This document shows positions 22,090 to 33,597 of a stretch of DNA of 64,000 nt, in pieces. This DNA comes from Inia geoffrensis (lineage: Eukaryota > Chordata > Mammalia > Artiodactyla > Iniidae): the NCBI GenBank assembly GCA_036417435.1, contig CM070905.1, positions 62,885,092 to 62,949,091 of the forward strand. Reading direction: 5' to 3'. The notes below the pieces were generated by a model, which worked only from the letters and a program-made list of their open reading frames with translations, did not search any database and was not told where the DNA came from. A program made the translations under genes and the position numbers. Within the stretch, counting starts at the first letter, position 1. Every line of letters starts with the position of its first letter.

Positions 22090-24200
22090 TAAGATTGGAT
22101 GGGACTTTTATTCCTTTTCCCAAGTAAATTCTGTGATTCTTCCTCTGCTCATATATGTGGTCTGAGATCTTATTAATGCCTAAAGTTCAAAGACTCCTAA
22201 AATAGGGGGCAAATTCATCTTTACGTGACAGTATGCCCAATGCTCTAGAGACTTGACATGGTTCAAAACGCGTAATTTTCTTTTGGAGTCCAGAATTTTT
22301 CTGCATTTTATTTGCCTCCAGGGAAAATAATATGACTTTATATGTTCGTTGTCATCAGTGAGAATTTCTAACACTGGGGTGTCAGGGAGCTGGGCAGTAA
22401 ATCTCAGTGGAGTAAACCACTGTCCTAAGTGGCTTACTCATGCCATAGCACTCCCTGTATAGCTGCTAAAAATGACTGCAAGCTGGACTTTCCAGAAGCT
22501 AGAGTTGATCTTTATTAAATCTATCCATCCCATTGTGTGAACTTGGCCACCTGGGAATTTTAAGAAGAAAAATGAGTCCCCAAGACTTGTACATTGTGAA
22601 AGGCAAACTCTCCCTCACCACCAAGCAGTCCTAGAAATTAAATCTTTTTTTCTTAGTGATTCACTAAGTGTTTGCAGTTGTGGTCCACACATCTAGTTGT
22701 TGTCAAGATGGATGTTTCTGAAGGAATTATCTTTTCATTTCATGGTGAGATTCTTTTTTTATCTTCCAGTTACTTCAATTATTGACAGAAACTGGACATG
22801 AGAGGCTCAGGTAGTGAGGTTTCATTTGTACATTAGTGCTCAGGGATGAGGGTCCTACATATACTGCATTATGTCCACATCTGATGAGCCACAGCAGCCT
22901 CTTTCGTGGACGGTGATAGAGATTTCTGAACTTCCATTCAGGGTCTAGCTTTTCAGTCAATATCTAAAAAAATAAAAGAAATAGCCAGTGATGATCACCA
23001 GAGTCAACTCTTTTCTCTTCTTTGCAGAACTATGAGTAGAATAAACTGCTTCATAAATAATGCTGAAGTGACTGTCCAGGGCTGAAGGCAAATTCTTTGC
23101 ATTAGGCCATGGAGCATATATCAGAGGGGCATTAGCAAAGGTGTGATTTATCCAGTCGCAATGGTGAGCAGATATGTATAGAAACATCTTGGGAGAGAAA
23201 AAAAAACTTGCATAGAAACATTTGTGGGTGGTGGGGAAAGATTTTTTAATTTGAAGGTTTGGCAGTATTGGGGAATGAAATGAACACTATGAAATGAAAC
23301 CTGGAGGTCAGAAGTGAGAGTGAGCTCATTTGCATTGCTTTTGGATTTGTTTACAACTTAAGAGTCCTTCTACCGTGAGGAAGTTGGCATTCAGAGGAAG
23401 GAAAGTAATTTATAAAGTTGAAAAAAATAAATCCTCCATCACCATAAAAGTGCTTTATCTTGCTCTAGTAGCTAGTTTTAAAAATGAATCCTAATAACTT
23501 CAGTTCCTCTGAAGTTTTTGCATAGACCAGACTCAGTGCTGCAGATTAGGCTGACCAGGACCTGATGCCGCCTTTGAACAACTTCATGTTGCCTGCACCT
23601 AATACACATGGAGTCCTGTGGACTTTTTATGGAGCTCCCTGTAAGACTGGCTTGGGAGGCTCTGAGCATCTGGCCAATGTAGCAGAATCCATGGGCTGGG
23701 ACTATGCAGAAGCTTTGGCCCAACAGAGTGAAACTGCTGAACTTCAGCTTTTTCACTATTTTGCTTCACTTTAAAGAGCAGCCTCAGCTTGAACAGCTGG
23801 AGCTAAATTGCAGGGGAGAGTGTTTCCATGAGCTTCAATGGCTTTCACAAACGAGCTTGTGGAATCTGGCCACTGTCAGCAGTGTCCAAACACGCCATCT
23901 GATTGTGCCTCAGTGAAATGAGGGTGGTTTCATTTCCCTTTTTAAAGTCCATTTCCCACACAATCAAACCTCTAGTCAGGCCCACTTACTTCTGTTTTTA
24001 GCAGGGAGTTGTTTAGGTGAGGGAAATATTTGGAGGCACTTATTGTTTATATGACTTTGGGGGACTTTAGGTCTCCTTCTGGGCTTCGCGAGCCTAAACT
24101 GGCAGATAATGGGCCTTAAAGTGAAAGCTAACTGCCCTAGCTCAGGATTGAAATCTTAGTATCTGGCCTTTTTCTCTCTTTTGAACTTTTGTCATTTTAA
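22090..24200. other. No gene seen; unique sequence
   Basis: No exon or repeat family recognised. The segment 23560-23920 is a little GC-richer and has overlapping plus-strand frames of about 70 codons, without motifs. Confidence 0.45.
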
Positions 24201-24212
24201 ATCAAGAATGTT

Positions 24213-24534
24213 TGGGCTTCCCTGGTGACACAGTGGTTTAGAATCTGCCTGCCAATGCAGAGAAAATGGGTTCGAGCCCTGGTCCAGGAAGATCCCACAT
24301 GCCAGGGAGCAACTAAGCCCGTGTGTCACAACTACTGAGCTCGTGAGCCTCAACTACTGAAGCCCGCGTGCCTAGGGCCCTTGCTTCACAACAAGAGAAG
24401 CCACTGCTACGAGAAGCCCGTGCACCGCAACGAAGAGTAGCCCCCTGCTCGCCACAACTAGAGAAAGCCCGCGTGCAGCAACAAGACCCAATGCAGTCAA
24501 AAATAAAATAAATAAATTTATATATTAAAAAAAA
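24213..24534 (+). mobile_element. CHR-2-type SINE
   Basis: Plus-strand, about 320 bp: head GGGCTTCCCTGGTGACACAG, a perfect pol III B-box-like GGTTCGAGCC (24269-24278), the long CHR middle with ACAACTACTGAG units, and an A-rich tail (AAATAAAATAAATAAAT... then A10). Target duplication AAGAATGTT (24204-24212 and 24535-24543). One of only two CHR copies in plus orientation here. Confidence 0.93.
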
Positions 24535-24769
24535 AAGAATGTTGATGACTTGACACACATGCCCCCATTTCTTCCTTCTTGTGCCAAAGGCTGACATTAC
24601 CTATGGTCATTGATGCCTTTCTACTAAATCTGCGCTCAATCTCAGAGTACTTATTAATATGGCCTATCAATGAATTAGCCTATGTGTTGAATTCTATTTC
24701 CTATCCTTGATAAGAGATGCTTCAGTGACAGTGGAGTGGAGTGGCCCAAGAGACTGGTAAGTTGGCCTC

Positions 24770-25005
24770 GCCCCCGTATTGTAATGAATGGAGCCTTGGA
24801 TAGAATGGTTAGAAGGACTGTGTTCTTTGCCTCAGTTAACTTCAACTACATTTGATCTCTTTGAAACTTAGTTTTCTTCATCAGAAAAAATGACATACCC
24901 ATTCTGAATACCTTGCAGTTTGTTGTAATATACAAAAATAAATAAATGGGTGTGGATGCCTTTGCAAACTGCCTAGTGTGACACAAATAAAAGCTGTTAG
25001 CAACA
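24770..25005 (+). repeat. MIR SINE
   Basis: Plus-strand MIR, diverged: GCCTCAGTTAACTTCAACTA, TAGTTTTCTTCATCAGAAAA, and a 3' part CAAACTGCCTAGTGTGACAC followed by AATAAAAGCTGTTAGC. Confidence 0.6.
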
Positions 25006-25099
25006 TAATGTATTGCAGATTTCTGCTTCTCTATTTCCTAGACTCGGAGGAACTATTAGGTGCCAGGTATTTTAAGTACTGAAAACTCCCAGGATTAAT

Positions 25100-25250
25100 A
25101 GTGCTGTGGAAAAAGCACTAGACTGGGATTCAGCATATCTGGGTTTTTGTTTATATCCTGTAACAAATTGCTACAACATCGTGGGTGTTTGGACTCTACA
25201 TCCATATTTGTAAAATTGGAAGGTTGAATTAGATGAGTGAATGTTAAGCA
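25100..25250 (+). repeat. MIR SINE fragment
   Basis: Head and core in plus orientation: AAAGCACTAGACTGGGATTC, CTACATCCATATTTGTAAAA, GGTTGAATTAGATGAG. Confidence 0.6.
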
Positions 25251-25294
25251 TTGTTTTTAGCACTTGAAACCACATTGCTAATAAAATCTTATGA

Positions 25295-25440
25295 AACCCT
25301 TTTATGTAAATGAGATATATAAAAGGAGCTATGCAAAATCACCCTTGTGGCACCTTAGGGTCCCCTGGAACACAATTTGAAAACCACTAGACCAGATGTT
25401 CTCCAAGATCCATTCAAACTTTAACATTCTGTGATTCTAA
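25295..25440. repeat. Possible hAT remnant and MIR scrap
   Basis: GAAAACCACTAG at 25377-25388 looks like the end of a hAT-Charlie element, followed by CAAACTTTAACATTCTGTGA, a word seen at the end of MIR-related repeats. Both are short and tentative. Confidence 0.3.
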
Positions 25441-25699
25441 CCCTGCAAAGAAGACTAATCTCTCAATGCCTTGATCAATTTTTTCTAATAGAAACAACTG
25501 GAAATTTATAGTAATGCCTGTGCAACCACAGCCAGCATCTAGACTAAATGACACACCCATTCCTTTGTTTTCTTTTAAGAAGTGGCCTGTAGAGGACATC
25601 AGAAATGTCTGTTGCACTCTACAGAGCCATCTTGTCTATGGAGACATCTGTTTCATTAAGCATCAAATCCTCCATCCTCTTTCCTTGTAACAAATTCAG

Positions 25700-25815
25700 G
25701 TCCACAGAAATGTGTTTCATGCTGTCCATGTGCCAGGCACGATGCTGCCTGGGGTACCTTCATGCTGGGGTTACAACAGGCACTAACACACAGCCCTACC
25801 TTAAGGATCTCACAC
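25700..25815 (-). repeat. L2 LINE 3' end
   Basis: CATGTGCCAGGCACGATGCT, GGGGTTACAACAGGCACTAA and CCCTACCTTAAGGATCTCAC follow the minus-strand order of the L2 3' end. Confidence 0.55.
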
Positions 25816-27870
25816 AGTCACAGCAGTTTTCAAACTGTGCTCAGCAAATACAACTTTATGTCTTAGGCATTGCGTATCAGGATTGTATTCTTTAAGTGTG
25901 GTGCAACACAATAGTTTGATTTTTGTGCATGAAATATTTGTTTTGCTTTATCTGCTGTAGCTTGTCTGGGTTTACACCATCAGACTGGATGATGACAATG
26001 CCTGTGATTCAGGGTTCAGTGATGGCAGCTCTCAAGAAATAGGCTCTGGCCTCATTTGTGAGTTCTACAAAGCATTTGGACTTTCTTTTTTAAAAAATAA
26101 GAAAAAAATAAGTTAGAGATTAAAAAAAAATATTTTTAAAACATTTTAGAAATTAAAGCAATAATGAAATGAAATTAGCCCTCCCCTTTTTAAACTGTAC
26201 ACAATATAACCCCTTCATAAGTTGCTTTTGGACTATTTATCCTGAACTTGATTAAGTGTCATAGAACTGAGCTTCTCTAAAAATGATGAAAAAATCTTCA
26301 ACAAGCTATCACCTTTGGGAGTAGTAATAGGAAAATGGGCATATGTAGCAGTGTTTAATATTTTCTTTTCCTTCAATAAAAATAATGGTCTTTTCTCATC
26401 CAAGAAAAATAGTTTTTCATCCAGAAATGGACTTCTTCATCTTTTAGATTACATTCCAAATGTAGTCGAATTCCAACAATGACCTTGAACCTCTGTCATT
26501 CCATACTATACTTAGATATAGAGACCATCACCTAAGCAACTTGCAAAATATGTAAGCTTCTGACCAAAGGAAAAAAGACAGGTGAGGTCATCGTGAGCAT
26601 GAAGTACATTTATTAAGACACCAAACCCAAAGCTGAAGTCGAACTAAATGACCATCTGTCAACTCATCCTCTAGAGTGTCCTGTTCATGGAGATTTCAGA
26701 AGTTCCTGGGAGAGGGATTTCGATTTCTCATCACTTCCTCTTGCTCCGCAGAAGGATGACACAAAGAACCATCCTATTCTCCAGATAGGAGATTCCATTC
26801 TGTTTCAGGATGTAGTGAGGTTGAGGTGGGCTAGGGCAGAAGTGTAGTATTTTGGGTAAGTCGGGGAGGGGGCTCAAAAGACAACTTCCCATTTGGTAAT
26901 TTTTTTGTGTGTTTTAAATATAGTATTTAAAAAAGGAGACCTATTTTTTCTCCAACTTCAGGCTAATACATTTTAAGGGATACATCAGAGGTAGAGTACA
27001 AGAGGCAATAACTCTAGATTGTTTTCCTGCAGGGAATATTTTGGATTCAGTTATTGATTAGGATCTCTGTGAAAATGAGAGGAGCAAAGGTTGATAGGTT
27101 CAAATCAGTGTCATAAAAACAAGAATAGTAGCTGCCAGGACCATTTGTGGATTAAACATCGTTGGTGTTTATATGGCATTGATGCTGGTTATAAAGATCA
27201 ATGTCAACCTTTTCAACCTGACTAGCTAGGATAAAATGCTTAGAAAAAGAGTTATTCCCTAGATTTCAAAATTACACAAATATTATGGGATCTAAGATAC
27301 TCCCACAAGGATCTTCCCGTACCTGAGTTAGAACCAACTGAGAGGTGTCAGGAAGATGACTTTAAAGTATCACCTTTATTTCTGATAAAACTGATTTTGG
27401 AGAGTATGTTTTTTATCTGCTTGTAAGTGAATTTCCTTTCTGAAGGCAGAACTAGACAGAATTCACATCAGCCACAGATAGCAAAATGGCATCGTGAGAC
27501 TCCTAATACATGACATGGAGGAGCAGAGCAGAATGTGTGCTTCTTTAAGGAAGAGAAAGAGAGGAAGCACAGCCTAGGTGCTGAGTGCTTCATTCACGTT
27601 CCAAACTCCTTTGCTTGCTCCTTTTGCAGGAGTAGAGAAAGGCTAGCCTGTTCTGCTGGAAGGGCCCCTCAGTTGGAAGGAATTCTCTGGGCAGGGTGGG
27701 AAAGGAGCAGTTCTTACAAGGATACATTCTCATTATAAGACTACACTCCCCAGTGACTTGCTGTGTACGTTCAGAGCATTCATTAACTTTTCTGAATCTT
27801 TCCTCATCTGTAAGATGGACATAATAAAGACCTACATCTATCTCACTTAATTGATTGAGATAATTCATTC
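25816..27870. other. No gene seen; unique sequence
   Basis: No gene or firm repeat. The stretch starting CAGCAGTTTTCAAACTGTGC at 25821 might be one end of a hAT element. ACATTTATTAAGACACC near 26605 contains a minus-strand AATAAA, but no LTR ends could be set around it. Confidence 0.4.
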
Positions 27871-27874
27871 ATGG

Positions 27875-28320
27875 TAAGCTGGATCTAGCCCCTGCCTACC
27901 TCTCCTAGATCATTCTACCTTTATTCTCAACACTCTGGCTTTACGGTCTTTTCAGTTCCTGCACACATCATGCTCTTGTTGTCTTGGGATTTTTTGGTAT
28001 GCCGTTATCTCTACCTGGACAGGCTTTCCCATTTTTCTGGATCTGATTAATTCCTACTTATTCTTCAGCTCTTCACTTAAATGTAATTTCCTTAGTTATG
28101 CTTCCTCCTGACCCCTTTCATTATCTAAATTACCTGCCCTTTGTTATTTCTCACTCATAGCATTTATGATTCGGAATTTATATTTACCTAAGTAATTATT
28201 TGTTTAATGTCTGTTTTCCCTGACTGCAAATTATGCATCTAAGAACAGGGACTGTGAGCCTTGCAGAGAACCTGCCCTATACTAGTTACTCAGTAAATAT
28301 GTGTTTAATGAATATGTTAA
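27875..28320 (+). mobile_element. L2 LINE 3' part
   Basis: About 450 bp in plus orientation with the L2 3' word order: CCTGCCTACCTCTCCTAGAT, GACAGGCTTTCCCATTTTTC, CTTCACTTAAATGTAATTTC, GAACAGGGACTGTGAGCC and the end AGTAAATATGTGTTTAATGA. Diverged, no open frame. Confidence 0.75.
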
Positions 28321-28451
28321 ATGCCTAGCATGTCGTGCGTGTCTTATTGATATTAGTTTCCTTCTCTTCTGTCTCAAAAACCATCAGTGCACTGGTTTAT
28401 ATGATGGTAGACCCATCAATGGATAGCCTTTCTCTTGTCCTTCCATTTTAT

Positions 28452-28648
28452 TTTATTTTTAAATACTTTTTTGATATGGACCATTTTTCAAGTCTTTATT
28501 GAATTTGTTACAATATTGCTTCTGTTTTATGTTTTGGTTTTTTGGCTGCAAGGCAGGTGGGATCTTAGCTCCCAGACCAGGGATTGAACCCACATCTCCT
28601 GCATTGGAAGGTAAAGTCTTAACCACTGGACTGCCAGGGAAGTCCCTC
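28452..28648 (-). mobile_element. CHR-1-type SINE
   Basis: Minus strand. The reversed head CTGCCAGGGAAGTCCC and reversed tRNA-like part ACCAGGGATTGAACCC identify it; the left part (from the T-rich tail through TTGGTTTTTTGGCTGC) is its 3' region. Target duplication GTCCTTCCATTTTAT (28437-28451 and 28649-28663), a perfect 15 bp. Confidence 0.92.
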
Positions 28649-29049
28649 GTCCTTCCATTTTATACTCTACCTCCATAAGTGGAGAACTACTTGTGAATGA
28701 GTACTATAACTCTTTAATCACTGTGGAAGATTTTTAAGCTTCTTGAAATAAAAATCTTTTTATTTAACTTTACTTACCAGCTTGCCCTGAAATAAATAGC
28801 GCTACCCCCAAAATGGAAAGTCTTAGAGAGTACAACTAATCTTCTCATAGAAATCAAAGTGAATGAAACCCAGGCCTTACATCTCTTAGTTTTGTGTTCT
28901 TTCTTCCAACTGTATCCACTTAACAATGCTAGCAGAATCTACATAATAACTCCATTTTGTGTCTTTTGTTCTAATTTAGATTATTTTGTTCTTCTGAAAG
29001 TTAATGGGTGACCTGCCTCTTTCACATATTCTTTTGCATCAGCATCTCT

Positions 29050-29240
29050 GAGTAGGTTTGCCATCTACTAGCTGTGGGACCTGGGATAAGTTACTTAACC
29101 TCTTTTGACTGAGTTTCCTCATCTGTTAAATGGGCAAGATGGTAGGACTCATCTCAAAGATTATGAAGGTTAAATGAAATAATTTATGCTTTGCATGGTA
29201 CGTAGTTTCTGGAAGATGGTAAGAGTTCGGTAAATTAAGT
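29050..29240 (+). repeat. MIR SINE
   Basis: Well preserved plus-strand MIR: CTAGCTGTGGGACCTGGGAT, GTTACTTAACCTCTTTTGAC, TTTCCTCATCTGTTAAATGG, then GGTTAAATGAAATAATTTAT. Confidence 0.88.
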
Positions 29241-29765
29241 TTAACGTTTTTGGTTCTGTTATGCAATTGTCCATCAACTCTTTTAGCAGCCTACTGAACT
29301 TCAATAACTGTTCTGAATTCTGTAGTAAGTCAACTCTCAATATTGATTCTGATGTAGGGTCTTCAGACTCAAGACTTTCAGAGGCATTTTATTGAGTTCC
29401 TTGAATTTGCAAATCATAACACATGGAGCTCTGAACATGGATATAGAATGCCTGCTTAAGGGAACTTCATGTGATTGGCAGCCCCATTATGCAGGACTGA
29501 AATGTGAGGGTAAAATCACAGTGACTTCTGCCTCCCCATGTGTTAGAATGGATTTGGCCTATTTGTGGGATGTCCCTTTCTTCCCTCAGTTCTCCATATG
29601 GGACCTTCTGGAAGGTGGGTGGCCTTTTCAGATGGAAGAAATTCTTTGTCATTCAAGGGTATCTGAGTTTTTATGATGTCAGTCTGTTCCAGTTCCAGAA
29701 AATTCTGGTGCCATTGTCCAGGGCATTAAACCACTCACCACCTTAATGAAGGAGGAGAAAGGAAC
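29241..29765. other. No gene seen; unassigned
   Basis: Plus-strand frames 29392-29676 (94 codons) and 29540-29746 overlap in different phases and carry no motif I know. No repeat family recognised. Confidence 0.4.
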
Positions 29766-29816
29766 TAGAATTTATTGACTGTGTATGATGTGCCAGGTAC
29801 TGCACTTGGGAACTTT

Positions 29817-29820
29817 ATTT

Positions 29821-29863
<43 letters not shown>

Positions 29864-29865
29864 TT
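29817..29865. repeat. (TTTA)n microsatellite in the L1 tail
   Basis: About eleven TTTA units, grown from the poly(A) tail of the L1 on the opposite strand. Confidence 0.93.
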
Positions 29866-30156
29866 AACATCTTTATTGGAGTATAATTGGTTTACAATGG
29901 TGTGTTAGTTTCTGCTTTACAATGAGGTGAATCAGCTATACATATATGTATATCCCCATATCTCCTCCTCCTTGCATCTCCCTCCCACCCTCCCTATCCC
30001 ACCCCTCTAGGTGGTCACAGAACACCGAGCTGATCTCCCTGTGCTATGCGGCTACTCCCCACTAGCTATCTCTTACATTTGGTAGTGTGTATAAATCCAT
30101 GCCACTCTCTCACTTCGTCCCCAGCTTACCCTTCCCCCCTCCCTGTGTCCTAAAAT
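29817..30156 (-). mobile_element. L1 3' end with (ATTT)n tail
   Basis: Minus-strand 3' end of the artiodactyl/cetacean L1: CTTTATTGGAGTATAATTGG, then GAATCAGCTATACATATATG and CATCTCCCTCCCACCCTCCC. The tail on the plus strand has become an ATTT repeat. Target duplication of 16 bp with one mismatch, TGCACTTGGGAACTTT (29801-29816) and TGCACTTGGGAGCTTT (30157-30172). Sequence is very close to the copy at 7.9 kb, so it belongs to the same young group. Confidence 0.92.
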
Positions 30157-30230
30157 TGCACTTGGGAGCTTTGAAAGCCATTTTCACAGTTAGCACCTAC
30201 AACACCCCTGGAGGTCTAAGTGGGGCTCAT

Positions 30231-31737
30231 GGTTGAGTGGGCGGTGCTGTTACTGGATTTGAATGGTTGATTCATTCATAAGTCTGTGGGCTGTGCAGGG
30301 GGAACCTTCTCTTAGCTACTAGTGGCCCCACCGAAAATAGTTGTCTGTCAAACATCAGGAGCTCCCAACTTAGGAAGAAAAGCTCAAGATTTCTGCCTTG
30401 CGATTCTGGTCTCTACAAAACCACTTAGATTTAGTGCTATGGGTGTTGTTGAAATGACCTGCCAAAACATTCCCCCAGTTCCCTAGCTGGATACTCAATC
30501 TCTTTCTCAAATCTGCTCTAGGTTCAGGGACCAGTTTAATGGCTAAAATCAGGAAAATTTCTCTGCATCTCAATAGTTTTGCTGGATCCTATTTTGACTT
30601 GACTTCTGGTTTAAAGTGATTGGGTCCTTGATTTAATTTAGCTGCATTCCACCTTATTCTCTGAGCCTGTACCTTGGTTCCTCTACCTCTCAAATCCTAA
30701 TCCTACTGCATCTTCATTAGTAAAATCGGAAACTCACAACCCTGAGACCCAGCCTTGAGAGGGGTTCCTTCTCAGTTACCTACCAATCTTGCCCTTTGGA
30801 ACATCTCTCTCAAGGAAAACTCTTGATATGGGCATTCAGATTCCATAATTCTCCAAATGATATACTCAGCCACTCTTCTATTAAAAAACGGCTTTATGTA
30901 TACTACTTAGAGAGAAATTAACCAAATTATTCCGGCAATGCTTCAGATTAAGATTAAATGAAAAAAAAAATCAAGAGAAACGAAAAGAGTCTGTGAACGG
31001 TATTCTAATTAGCACAGAAATTGCTGGACTAACTTTTCAGTTCACTTATTCCAATATTTTAGCAGGAGTCTGGGGGAAGGGAAGTAACTGTGTTTGTCCT
31101 CTATATACACAGGCTGTTTTTGCAACACATTTAACTCACCAACTGCAGTTTTGTAATCAAACTTTCTACTTTGTACTCCATAGAAAGGGCCCTATTTTTC
31201 ATTTTCATTCAACCTTGTGTGTGTGAAGCAATGTAGAAGTGATGATTCATTTTGTGTGGCTCTACACTTACACTTGGGAGATCTTGGCTTTCTGTGAAGT
31301 ACCTCAGTTCCAACATTCATGGGAACATTTGGACGACTACTGTTTACTAGTATAAAAATCTGTGTTAAAAAATGTGAGACTCACTGCTTTCTATGTAAGA
31401 TGTCAATACTTTTATAATGGCAATAAATATTTAAGGGAGGAAGGAGGCACAGTGTTTAACTTATTCTGAAGCTTGACATCCCAAGCGATATAATTTAATC
31501 ACAACAGCCCCACCCTCCAGTCCTTTAATATTTTACCAAATACATTTCATGAATAAATATTAGTCAAGTACTTCTGGAGTTTGTGATTAAATATTAACAG
31601 GGTTATTTTTACAAAATGCACAGGAACATTTCACAGGATTGTGTCTATAAATGTAAATAGATCTACAGACATTTTGACAGAAACTTGTGGTTTCTTTTAG
31701 TGACACCTGCTTTAAGTATGATTTATTATTAGAAAAA

Positions 31738-31741
<4 letters not shown>
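30231..31741. other. No gene seen; unique sequence
   Basis: No gene or nameable repeat. The minus-strand frame 30370-30573 and the plus-strand frame 30993-31226 are short and without motifs. Confidence 0.45.

Positions 31742-31772
<31 letters not shown>
31742..31772. repeat. Poly(T) run of about 31
   Basis: A pure T homopolymer with no recognisable retroelement body on either side. Confidence 0.95.
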
Positions 31773-31774
<2 letters not shown>

Positions 31775-31775
<1 letters not shown>

Positions 31776-32520
31776 TCTTCCTCATCAGTGTGACTTATGG
31801 TTTATCATCATCTGAAAGTATGATTTTTACCAGGGCAATGAAGAAAAAAGAGTTTTGTAATTTATCCTAATAAGCTTGAATGGGAATCCACTTGCTTTGG
31901 ACATTTCCAGCCAGGCATAATTTATCCCCATCCTTGGCTGTGAAACAGTGTGGATCTTCTTAACTGAGTCCCTGACAGATGGTTTCAGTGCTTTTAGGAC
32001 TTCATTTCCAATCATTTTGCCCATATTGCAAAATTGGCTTTGAAAAAGGGTAAAGAGTTGTTATGCTGCATTAACATCCCTTCAGAATTGCTTGCTGTGA
32101 AGGGCATGAAGAAATGAAGGAAATCAAGAGAGAAATGCTCGAAAAATATGCTTCTGGAAATTAGAAATGTTAACAACATACTGATGGTCCCAGATTACAT
32201 CACAATCTCCATTTAATTTTGATTGTAAATCCCAAAGACACATTAAATGCAATAATAAAACCACAAATATCCAGTTAATGTGGCTCATAAGCCATTCTGA
32301 TGGCATCCATAATGTGGAAAGTTAGAAAGGGCTCTAGTTTAGACCGGCTTCCTGTCGTCTTAAATCCTGCTGATAGGTACCACCACTGTTCGATGTACAG
32401 AGATTCTCATAGTACTGTTCGAGTCTTGCTACTGGCTCATAATGAAAGCACTCAAATGTCTACATTCATTTTCCAAGAAACATGAATTGATCACATTCAG
32501 CATGCCAAATTTCCATTTTC
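31775..32520. other. Repeat-free block, candidate conserved element
   Basis: No repeat family, no long frame, and evenly mixed sequence with many homeodomain-type TAAT words (for example AACCACAAATATCCAGTTAA and ACATTAAATGCAATAATAAA near 32240-32280). Resembles the texture of conserved developmental enhancers, but conservation cannot be read from one sequence. Confidence 0.25.
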
Positions 32521-33000
32521 TGTTGCAGCTTCAGCTGACTGACTTCTTCATATAAAGTGCTGTTCTTTTCTTTTTGTCGCCTTTTAGTTTATGATCAAAA
32601 TCAATGAGGACTGAAGCTTTCCACAGTCATCTATAAAATGCAATTACTGTATACAACACTCAGTAGAACTCCTGTGGTGTATATGTTGAGACATAATTTA
32701 TGCTACTTACCTCCAGAGAGGTATCGATCTTTTTCTGTCAATGTTTTACAAAAGGGTCTCTTGAGTGCAAGTGAAAGAAAATATGTGGCTATTGGGGCTG
32801 ATCTGTAATTTGATTAATAATGACCAATCTCGTGAACTTGACTCCTCACTGCACTTTTATTGTGATCTGACCTTAGAATTTTAGCTTTTTTTTTTTTTTT
32901 TTGCCATTCTTTTCAGAGGCGTAGTTATTGCTACATTTTGATGTGCTAATCTTGTTACTTGCCTTATCCATGATATAGCTCTCATCAAATTTGGCAGCAC
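32521..33000. other. No gene seen
   Basis: Unique stretch with a T17 run at 32886-32902 and no identified repeat body. Confidence 0.45.
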
Positions 33001-33004
33001 TATA

Positions 33005-33185
33005 GGGGATGAACGCTAAACCTGGAATCAGAATACCTTAGTTTGTCTTCTGGCTCAGGCACTTAATAATGTGTACTTCAAGCATACTGCTCACCTCCCT
33101 GAATCTTAGTTATAGTCTCTGTGAAATGGAACCAGGAATCCATTTCCAGTGACATTATTTTCTGAGGACTAAATGAGGTATTTAA
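33005..33185 (+). repeat. MIR SINE
   Basis: Plus-strand MIR: ACCTGGAATCAGAATACCTT, TCTGGCTCAGGCACTTAATA, AATCTTAGTTATAGTCTCTG and GAGGACTAAATGAGGTA. Confidence 0.7.
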
Positions 33186-33194
33186 TTTATTTAG

Positions 33195-33300
33195 TCAAGA
33201 GACATTTATCAACCAGGCAATTTGACAGGCTTTTGCAGGACATGATGTTAAATAAGACAGACATGATTCCTGCCTTCATGGAGCTTACATAATCCATGGG
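33195..33300 (-). repeat. L2 LINE 3' end
   Basis: GAGACATTTATCAACCAGGC, ATAAGACAGACATGATTCCT and GCCTTCATGGAGCTTACATA, the minus-strand order of the L2 3' end. Confidence 0.65.
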
Positions 33301-33369
33301 TATGTAAATAAAATCCATATAATTGAATAAGTTACACATATGGAAGGTGGCTTCATCATCATTATTGTT

Positions 33370-33584
33370 TTTTGTCTTTTGGGGGTTTTTTTGTGGTACG
33401 CGGGCCTCTCACTTTTGTGGCCTCTCCCGCTGCGGAGCACAGGCTCTGGACGCGCAGGCTCAGCGGCCATGGCTCACAGGCCCAGCCGCTCTGCGGCATG
33501 TGGGATCCTCCCGGACCGGGGCACGAACCCATGTCCCCTGCATCGGCAGGCGGACTCTCAACCACTGCGCCACCAGGGAAGCCC
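33370..33584 (-). mobile_element. CHR SINE, subgroup B
   Basis: Minus-strand CpG-rich CHR element with GTACGCGGGCCTCTCAC at its tail side and CACCAGGGAAGCCC at its head side. Target duplication CATCATTATTGTT, 13 bp perfect (33357-33369 and 33585-33597). The 89- to 108-codon frames crossing it are repeat-derived. Confidence 0.95.
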
Positions 33585-33597
33585 CATCATTATTGTT

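Larger units (their letters stand above)
29766..30230 (-). repeat. MIR-type repeat split by an L1
   Basis: The left piece (TTATTGACTGTGTATGATGT, GCCAGGTACTGCACTTGGGA) and the right piece (AGCTTTGAAAGCCATTTTCA, CACAGTTAGCACC) read on from one another once the L1 tail and one copy of its target duplication are left out. Minus-strand MIR/L2-like. Confidence 0.5.

Noticed and set aside
24213..24300. tRNA-like segment with a good B box
   Set aside because: It is the tRNA-derived head of a SINE; no full cloverleaf with an intact acceptor stem is visible, so not a tRNA gene.
26590..26870. Possible LTR around a minus-strand AATAAA near 26610
   Set aside because: No TG...CA ends, target duplication or family word order could be found.
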